Positions 14,107 to 18,426 of a DNA stretch of 18,426 nt are shown piece by piece. Each line of letters starts with the position of its first letter. Position 1 is the first letter of the stretch. The notes under the pieces were generated by a model. The model was not told the origin of the DNA. It searched no databases and saw only the letters and a list, made by a program, of their open reading frames with translations. The DNA is from Nitrososphaerota archaeon (lineage in GTDB: Archaea > Thermoproteota > Nitrososphaeria > Nitrososphaerales > CADDZS01), in NCBI GenBank assembly GCA_027314685.1, contig DAHVAI010000154.1, positions 1-18,426 of the forward strand. The letters are read 5' to 3'. The position numbers and the translations under genes were made by a program.

Positions 14107-15145
14107 TCGCAATGTCGCTCGAGAATGGGCTGTCACTTTCTCTTATCGTCTTGTGTATCGAGTCGCATACCTTGATGATTTTCTTAAGTTCTCCCGGAAG
14201 AACTGCTTGTGGTCCATCGCTAAGTGCTTCTTGAGGTCTATCGTGAACTTCGATCATCAGGCCGTGCGCGCCAGCAGCAATAGAAGCCCTAGCCATCGGA
14301 AGCACGAGGTCTCGCCTACCGGTGCCATGACTCGGGTCTCCGAAAATTGGGAATGGAGTTTCTCTTCTAATCGCAGGGATTGCGTTTAGATCCAGCGTGA
14401 ACCTTGTGGTTGGCTTGAACGAACCGCCCAATGGCAAAATCCCCCGTTCGCATAGAATTATCTTACGATTGTTCTTTGCGACTATTCTTTCTGCGAAGCT
14501 CAAGTACTCGTCAATTTGTGAGCCGAAACCTCTCTTGAAAAAGATAGGCAATCCGGTCTTCGCGGCAGTCTCGATCAGATCTTGGTTGAACATGTTTCTA
14601 GCTCCAATCTGGAGAATGTCAGTATACTTTGCGACTGTTTCTACGTCCATTTCGCTGCGTATCTCGGTGATTGTTGGCAAGTCCAAGTCCTTGCTCACGG
14701 CCTTTAGGTGTTTCAAACCCTCCACTCCCAGACCTTGGAATGAATGAACGGACGTCCTTGGCTTGAATGCACCGCCTCGTAGAATATGCGCGCCAGCCTC
14801 TTTGACTTCCTTTGCGATTCTGTGTAACTGCTCGTAACTTTCGATGGAGCATGGTCCCGATATGTAAACTGGTGGTTCGTCCCCTCCGATTGCCACTCCA
14901 CGAACCTTCACAACTACGTCTTTTTGGATGTAGCCTCTGCTCACTAGGCGGTAAGCTGATTGTATTCTGATTGCATCATTAACTCCTTGCATCGACTTGA
15001 TCTGGTCAAAATCGACCTTCTTCTCGTCGCCAATTATTCCGATGACAGTCTGGTATTCGCCAGAAGAAACGTCCACCTTGAGACCTTTTGACTTGATCTT
15101 TTGAATTACTTCTTCTATCTGCGCCTTTGTAGCGCTAGGCTTCAT
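14087..15145 (-). CDS. aroF: 3-deoxy-7-phosphoheptulonate (DAHP) synthase, class I beta type
   Basis: A 352-residue enzyme condensing phosphoenolpyruvate and erythrose-4-phosphate, the committed first step. Residues 1-70 form a ferredoxin-like regulatory domain as in the Thermotoga-type enzyme, where tyrosine or phenylalanine binding inhibits activity; that control here is inferred. The TIM-barrel follows with GPCSIES (97-103) including metal-ligand C99, GGAFKPRTS (124-132), SFQGLG, KRGF, and FGDPSHGTGRRDLV near the end. The motif usually read TSPYSFQG is TSVHSFQG here. The start is ATG 15145, first gene of the operon. A minus-strand TATA-like gaatattg at about 15185-15192 could give a leader of roughly 15-20 nt. 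Confidence 0.94.
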   Translation of the reverse strand: MKPSATKAQIEEVIQKIKSKGLKVDVSSGEYQTVIGIIGDEKKVDFDQIKSMQGVNDAIRIQSAYRLVSRGYIQKDVVVKVRGVAIGGDEPPVYISGPCSIESYEQLHRIAKEVKEAGAHILRGGAFKPRTSVHSFQGLGVEGLKHLKAVSKDLDLPTITEIRSEMDVETVAKYTDILQIGARNMFNQDLIETAAKTGLPIFFKRGFGSQIDEYLSFAERIVAKNNRKIILCERGILPLGGSFKPTTRFTLDLNAIPAIRRETPFPIFGDPSHGTGRRDLVLPMARASIAAGAHGLMIEVHDRPQEALSDGPQAVLPGELKKIIKVCDSIHKTIRESDSPFSSDIANANGRS

Positions 15146-15423
15146 TACGACGCTCGTGGGAAATTCAACTCCAATTGAAACAATATTCTATTCACTTCGT
15201 GTGTTTTTTGTGTAGAAAGAAGAGTCGTTTGAGAACTCGTCTGACGGCTTACCAAAAGAGAAAATACGCTACGTTCGATAGGCCCAAAAAGGGCAACTGA
15301 TATTGGCAGGACATCACGTTACCTACTCGTTTAGAGCAAAGGTTCTCCCCTTATTAAGTAAAATGGTCAGCCGATAACTCCATACTCGAGTAACTGCAAT
15401 CGTTGCTCGATCGAGGAAATACA

Positions 15424-15666
15424 TTACCAGAAACGCCTTACATCTGTAAACCATTCTAGTTTCATCGCAATCGAAACAAGTATCATCATCGACCCAATGT
15501 AAGCGGGAAACAAACCGAGCCAAAAGGAAGGGTTACCCGGTGATGCGATGTATTCAGAAAGAATATACCATATCCCATACAAAAGCAACACAACGCCAGC
15601 CAAGAGTAGTGCCATTTTCGTAAAGTTGTAGACTCTAATCTTTTCTCGTTCATTCAGCGGTCTCAC
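15424..15666 (-). CDS. Small two-helix membrane protein
   Basis: An 80-residue protein with a charged N-terminus (RPLNEREKIR), a first hydrophobic helix at about 17-37 (KMALLLAGVVLLLYGIWYIL), a short loop SEYIASPGNPS, a second helix at about 48-68, and a basic C-terminus. No family is recognised. The start is GTG 15666; there is no in-frame ATG before the first helix. It follows the other small membrane gene by 19 nt and probably shares a transcript with it and HflX. Two 10-bp palindromes lie just after its stop (TACTCGAGTA 15383-15392 and CTCGATCGAG 15406-15415). Confidence 0.7.
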   Translation of the reverse strand: MRPLNEREKIRVYNFTKMALLLAGVVLLLYGIWYILSEYIASPGNPSFWLGLFPAYIGSMMILVSIAMKLEWFTDVRRFW

Positions 15667-15685
15667 CGCAATCGTCCATCCCCGT

Positions 15686-15922
15686 TTATCTTCTAGTAGT
15701 TTGTTTACGCTTCAACCTTTCGTTTCTCTTTTCTTCTACTTGGTGCTGAGTCCGAGCTTGTTTATACATCGTGAAACCTCGTCTTATGATCATAACGCCT
15801 GCGCCAACGAAGATGACATTCGTTGCCAGATTTAGAGCGTTACTTGGAATGTACACGAAAAACAGAATTCCCATAGCAATCATGGTCACCCCTGCCGCGA
15901 TTTCTACGGCGGTTCTAAGCAT
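15686..15922 (-). CDS. Small two-helix membrane protein with basic tail
   Basis: A 78-residue protein with two hydrophobic helices, about residues 6-26 and 30-46, and a strongly charged C-terminal tail of about 30 residues (QARTQHQVEEKRNERLKRKQTTRR in part). The topology is a hairpin in the membrane with a cytoplasmic basic helix that could touch RNA, ribosomes or lipids. No family is recognised. ATG 15922 lies 11 nt after the HflX stop, so co-transcription with HflX is likely. It may be related to the neighbouring 80-residue protein by topology, but I see no sequence similarity. Confidence 0.7.
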   Translation of the reverse strand: MLRTAVEIAAGVTMIAMGILFFVYIPSNALNLATNVIFVGAGVMIIRRGFTMYKQARTQHQVEEKRNERLKRKQTTRR

Positions 15923-15933
15923 GCTATCGACAC

Positions 15934-17124
15934 CTAGACGATGTTCGCATCCAAAGAGCTTGCTCTAGGCACTAGCTTCTCTTCCTGATCTTGGATTTCC
16001 GGCGCAAGTGATTGACCTTCAAAGACCTTGGAGACTATTCTTAATCTCAACTTTCTAGTTCCGTCACCATTCTTTGCAGAAACGTTGATTGCAGGCATCC
16101 CTCGGAACAGGGACATTTTCTCGCTCAACTGTTGACTGGGAATCAGATCAATCTTGTTCAAGATCAAAAGTATGTTTGCTGGGTTTATGTGCAGCTGCTC
16201 CATGACTTCTCTGCAGCTTTGGTATTTTATCTGCATCGTGTCGAGCGGCTCGCTTGCGTCGATCAGCAAGAGGATCATGTCTGCATAAGTCAATTCTTCC
16301 AAAGTCGATTTAAAAGCCTCCACCATGTAAGTGGGCAACCTGCTGATGAAGCCAACTGTATCAGAAAGCAGGACTTGTTTTCCGGCAATCGGCTCAAATT
16401 TGCGTGTGGTCGTAGTAAGCGTTGTGAACAGGTCCTGGGACTCCTCCTTGCTCTCGGAAACAAGCCTATTGAAGAGAGTAGTCTTTCCACTGCTGGTGTA
16501 ACCAGCAAGCGACACAAACGGCATGTTCAATCGCTCTCTCGAAGTTATGAAGAGCTTTCTTCTTTTCCTAGCTTCCTCGAGCTTGTTCTGCACAATTGTC
16601 ATTTGTCTCTTGAGAGCTCTGAATTTCACGTCAACTGCATATTCACCCATTCCCATGAAGCCCGCCTGTTCTCCTCTGAGAGACAATCTCACTGCCTCTC
16701 GCGCTCTTGGAATCTCGTACTTGAGTTCCGCTAACTTGACCTGCAGCTTTGCTTCGGTTGTAGTAGCGCGTGAATTGAAGATATCAAGGATGAGCCTTTC
16801 ACGGTCTATCACTTCTTGGTGTGTAAACTTCGCTAGATTGTGAGCTTGAGAAGAAGAGAGCCGTTCATCCACAACTATGAGCTGAGATTTCTTCTGTTCT
16901 GCAATATCTCTGATTTCGATGGCTTTGCCGCTTCCCACGCCATACTGCTGATTCGTGAGTCTCTTTTGTGTAATCGAATCCACCACTTGGTAGCCCGCAG
17001 CTTCAACCAAACCTTTAGCTTCTTCAGACATGAAGGGGTCAGGGTACGTAACCAGAATGACTTTCTTACCCAAATGCTTGGGGCTGGAGGCGATTTTGCT
17101 TCCAGGGTCGGTGCTTCTAGCCAT
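15934..17124 (-). CDS. hflX: HflX-family GTPase
   Basis: A 396-residue GTPase of the HflX family, which binds the large ribosomal subunit and in bacteria splits stalled ribosomes. The N-terminal HflX domain (about 20-150) contains LILDIFNSRATTTEAKLQVKLAELKYEIPRA; a coiled helical linker follows (165-195). The G domain has G1 GYTSSGKTT (208-216), G2 around T236, G3 DTVGF (255-259), G4 NKID (323-326) and G5 SAK. Two signatures deviate from the bacterial form: the glycine-rich RGPGE element reads GMGE (158-161), and the P-loop has SSGKT where NAGKS is usual. The start is ATG 17124. The two small membrane genes follow within 11 and 19 nt. Confidence 0.9.
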   Translation of the reverse strand: MARSTDPGSKIASSPKHLGKKVILVTYPDPFMSEEAKGLVEAAGYQVVDSITQKRLTNQQYGVGSGKAIEIRDIAEQKKSQLIVVDERLSSSQAHNLAKFTHQEVIDRERLILDIFNSRATTTEAKLQVKLAELKYEIPRAREAVRLSLRGEQAGFMGMGEYAVDVKFRALKRQMTIVQNKLEEARKRRKLFITSRERLNMPFVSLAGYTSSGKTTLFNRLVSESKEESQDLFTTLTTTTRKFEPIAGKQVLLSDTVGFISRLPTYMVEAFKSTLEELTYADMILLLIDASEPLDTMQIKYQSCREVMEQLHINPANILLILNKIDLIPSQQLSEKMSLFRGMPAINVSAKNGDGTRKLRLRIVSKVFEGQSLAPEIQDQEEKLVPRASSLDANIV

Positions 17125-17201
17125 CTTCAGTACACGTTCTTGGAAGACGACCGATGCATGTAATGCCTAATTCTTAGCCCGATGAAAAAGTCCGCTAATT
17201 T

Positions 17202-17217
17202 TCAAAGCATGCTTTGA
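17202..17217. repeat. 16-bp perfect palindrome at a gene end
   Basis: TCAAAGCATGCTTTGA is self-complementary and includes the last codons and TGA stop (17204-17202) of the minus-strand gene. As RNA it can form a 6-bp stem with a CATG loop. A T5 run (minus strand, about 17189-17185) follows, so it may serve as a terminator or 3'-end stabiliser. Confidence 0.5.
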
Positions 17218-17768
17218 GAAATGTTTTGCTCGCGCCTGAGCTGGAAATCTTGCTCTCTGGCAGCTTTCGCCATAGCGCCCGCGCGCCGAGCTTTTGCAAC
17301 TTCGGCCGCACCCACAATTTTCGAAATTATCTTGACCCCTTCTTCTGTAATCTCAACTTCACTCTTTGTACTCATGACAAGAGATCCGTTCATTTTCTTG
17401 ATAGCTAAACGCAAATGCGGGCTGGCGATAATCTTTCTGTTCCGTTGCATAGGCGGTTCCACAATTTCAGCAATTTCCCAGATTCTTCTGGGGGATCTCT
17501 CGACTAGCGCAAGAAGTATCTTTTGCATTTTCTCGTCGATCTGAAGGTCGACCTTTTCCTTCTTTGAGAATTTGTTAAGCAGTTTTACGACATCAGCAGA
17601 ATCGAGACAGCTTTTTTCACTATACCCTTTCGTGTACGAGGCTACAATAGAAACAATCTCTGGCCAATCCTTTTCCTCATAATCCTGCAAAAGGACAAAT
17701 GTTTCGGCAGGAACGTAATAGCCTCCTCTGATTGGATAGAGCTGACGAGTTCCAATGTGTTCAGACAT
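17202..17768 (-). CDS. Unrecognised 188-residue protein, possible winged helix
   Basis: I do not recognise a family. The N-terminus, TRQLYPIRGGYYVPAETFVLLQDY, is followed by helical segments. From about 76 to 153 the pattern of helices, then HLRLAIKKMNGSLVM and a short hairpin STKSEVEITEEGVKII, would fit a winged-helix-like module. The C-terminal 35 residues are an Ala/Lys/Arg-rich helix (AAEVAKARRAGAMAKAAREQ). No membrane segment or catalytic motif is visible. The start is ATG 17768, preceded on the minus strand by a hairpin at 17792-17808. It lies 77 bp upstream of HflX in the same direction and could be co-transcribed. A nucleic-acid-binding role is a guess from the fold pattern and charge. 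Confidence 0.7.
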   Translation of the reverse strand: MSEHIGTRQLYPIRGGYYVPAETFVLLQDYEEKDWPEIVSIVASYTKGYSEKSCLDSADVVKLLNKFSKKEKVDLQIDEKMQKILLALVERSPRRIWEIAEIVEPPMQRNRKIIASPHLRLAIKKMNGSLVMSTKSEVEITEEGVKIISKIVGAAEVAKARRAGAMAKAAREQDFQLRREQNISQSML

Positions 17769-18298
17769 ACTGTTTTTCGCCCTGGATTAGTTTCGGTTCA
17801 GGACCGAAGCGACTAGGCATGGAGAGCAACCGCGGGAGCTGCTCAAATCTTGGAAGGCATCCAAACAAAGTCTTGGGTTATCCATTACAATATCTTACCC
17901 AACCCTCCTTATTACTGTTGTCATTCTGGCCTTTGATGGCAGCTACAACACGTAAGCACTAACTTATACTGCTCTTCAGTCAAGAACTGCCTGAATTCTG
18001 CGTGGGAAAAATTCTTACCCCCAGAAGGACTCGTCGGTTTGTAAAAAAAGTAGCCCAAACAAGAATTTTCACTTTATCATCGTAACCATATGGTTACATC
18101 TCGTCAACTGTCGAATCATGCAATAATTGCACGAACATAATTGATGACATGCAATTCTTGCATCGCTTCCTACTAAACCCTCTAAAGTCGATCGCAAGGG
18201 CTGGAGGGCGAGAAAACTAAAGAGCCAAGCTGAACAACGCGTTTCAAGCTCTCTAAGCTCAGAAGAGCTCAAATTCAATAGAAACCGCGTGAACAGAG
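17769..18298. other. Gene-free stretch with hairpins and a dyad cluster
   Basis: I find no convincing coding frame in these 530 bp and no tRNA or rRNA. It holds the hairpins TTCGGT/ACCGAA (17792-17808) and TTGGGT/ACCCAA (17873-17902). An A7 run at 18043-18049 gives T7 on the minus strand, a possible distal terminator for the aminotransferase transcript. Three dyad-symmetric elements lie at 18082-18163, and a 6-bp inverted repeat with several gagct copies lies just after the aminotransferase stop. The length of the gap between two same-direction genes is itself unusual for this compact window. Confidence 0.5.
18082..18163. promoter_or_regulatory. Cluster of three dyad-symmetric elements, candidate operators
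   Basis: Element 1 is GTAACCATATGGTTAC (18082-18097), a perfect 16-bp palindrome. Element 2 is TGCAAT-A-ATTGCA (18119-18131). Element 3 is ATGCAA-TTC-TTGCAT (18149-18163). Elements 2 and 3 share the TGCAA/TTGCA half-sites and their centres are 31 bp apart, close to three helical turns. This is what binding sites for dimeric regulators look like. The regulator and target promoter are unknown; the nearest downstream gene in direction is the 188-residue protein. Confidence 0.45.
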
Positions 18299-18426
18299 CT
18301 ATAGCGGTACAAGCCACTTTGAGAAACTTGCGTCTCGTCCCTTGACCACATCAAAGAACTTGGCTTGAATCTTCTCTGTTGTCGGTCCTCTGACTCCATT
18401 GCCTATTTTCCGTCCGTCGATCTCTC
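18299..18426 (-). CDS. ilvE: Branched-chain amino acid aminotransferase, C-terminal end (partial)
   Basis: The last 41 codons of a minus-strand gene entering from the right edge, ending with TAG at 18301-18299. The translation EIDGRKIGNGVRGPTTEKIQ followed by AKFFDVV matches the C-terminal end of class IV (IlvE-type) PLP aminotransferases, where DGR-x-IG-x-G-x2-GP-x-T-x2-(I/L)-Q is conserved. These enzymes make valine, leucine and isoleucine from their keto acids. A related class IV enzyme, such as D-amino acid aminotransferase, cannot be excluded from this fragment, though the sequence fits IlvE best. Confidence 0.75.
   Translation of the reverse strand, partial: EIDGRKIGNGVRGPTTEKIQAKFFDVVKGRDASFSKWLVPL

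Noticed and set aside
15383..15415. Two 10-bp palindromes TACTCGAGTA and CTCGATCGAG as operators of the aro operon
   Set aside because: They are about 240 bp upstream of the DAHP synthase start, beyond the expected core promoter, and 10-bp palindromes are common by chance; noted only in the neighbouring gene entry.
16132..16734. 200-codon open frame antisense to hflX
   Set aside because: Shadow of a gene with complete GTPase motifs; no promoter or recognisable domain.
18069..18317. 82-codon minus-strand frame over the dyad cluster
   Set aside because: It overlaps the aminotransferase end out of frame, is Cys-rich without zinc-like spacing, and would have to encode through three dyads.

Overview
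The window looks archaeal and most resembles a Nitrososphaeria/Thaumarchaeota-type (TACK) chromosome; that placement is inference. The evidence is: a shikimate kinase of the archaeal GHMP family rather than the bacterial P-loop type, an Nre-type archaeal DNA-repair protein with a terminal PCNA-binding motif, TATA boxes about 26 bp upstream of apparently leaderless starts (clearest at 3513 and 7709), and many TTG starts (418, 1558, 1954, 2144, 3513, 5010, 12108). I see no mobile element, CRISPR array, rRNA or tRNA. The sequence reads as ordinary core chromosome.

Layout. Positions 155-2109 (+) carry a run of small genes: a CDGSH Fe-S protein, a membrane-anchored zinc-ribbon protein, a Nudix hydrolase, a VOC/glyoxalase-fold protein, a small HExxH metallopeptidase-like protein and a 51-residue single-pass membrane protein. 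The last five are tightly packed and look like one operon. At 2144-3448 (+) is the Nre DNA-repair protein. At 3513-5456 (+) a DHA2-type drug exporter is followed 3 nt later by a MarR-family regulator; a dyad lies between the exporter TATA box and its leaderless start. At 5521-5733 (-) is a very basic small zinc-binding protein. A gene-free stretch of about 460 bp with TATA-like boxes and several hairpins precedes a DEAD-box RNA helicase (6193-7608, +).

Positions 7709-15145 hold most of the aromatic amino acid pathway. aroE (+) converges on a six-gene minus-strand operon whose order follows the reactions: DAHP synthase, DHQ synthase, shikimate kinase, EPSP synthase, chorismate synthase, then a chorismate mutase-prephenate dehydrogenase fusion. 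Junctions are ATGA overlaps or gaps of a few bases, except a 20-nt overlap before aroB. No 3-dehydroquinate dehydratase (aroD) is in the window. Together the genes run from erythrose-4-phosphate and phosphoenolpyruvate to chorismate and on toward tyrosine, except for the aroD step.

Upstream of that operon, also on the minus strand, are an HflX GTPase followed closely by two small two-helix membrane proteins, an unrecognised 188-residue protein, a 530-bp gene-free stretch with three clustered dyads, and the C-terminal 41 residues of a class IV (branched-chain) aminotransferase running off the right edge.

The best candidates for new biology are non-coding: the dyad cluster at 18082-18163, the structured helicase leader, the operator-like dyad at the exporter promoter, and stop codons buried in perfect palindromes. 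I did not find a clear undescribed multi-gene system.
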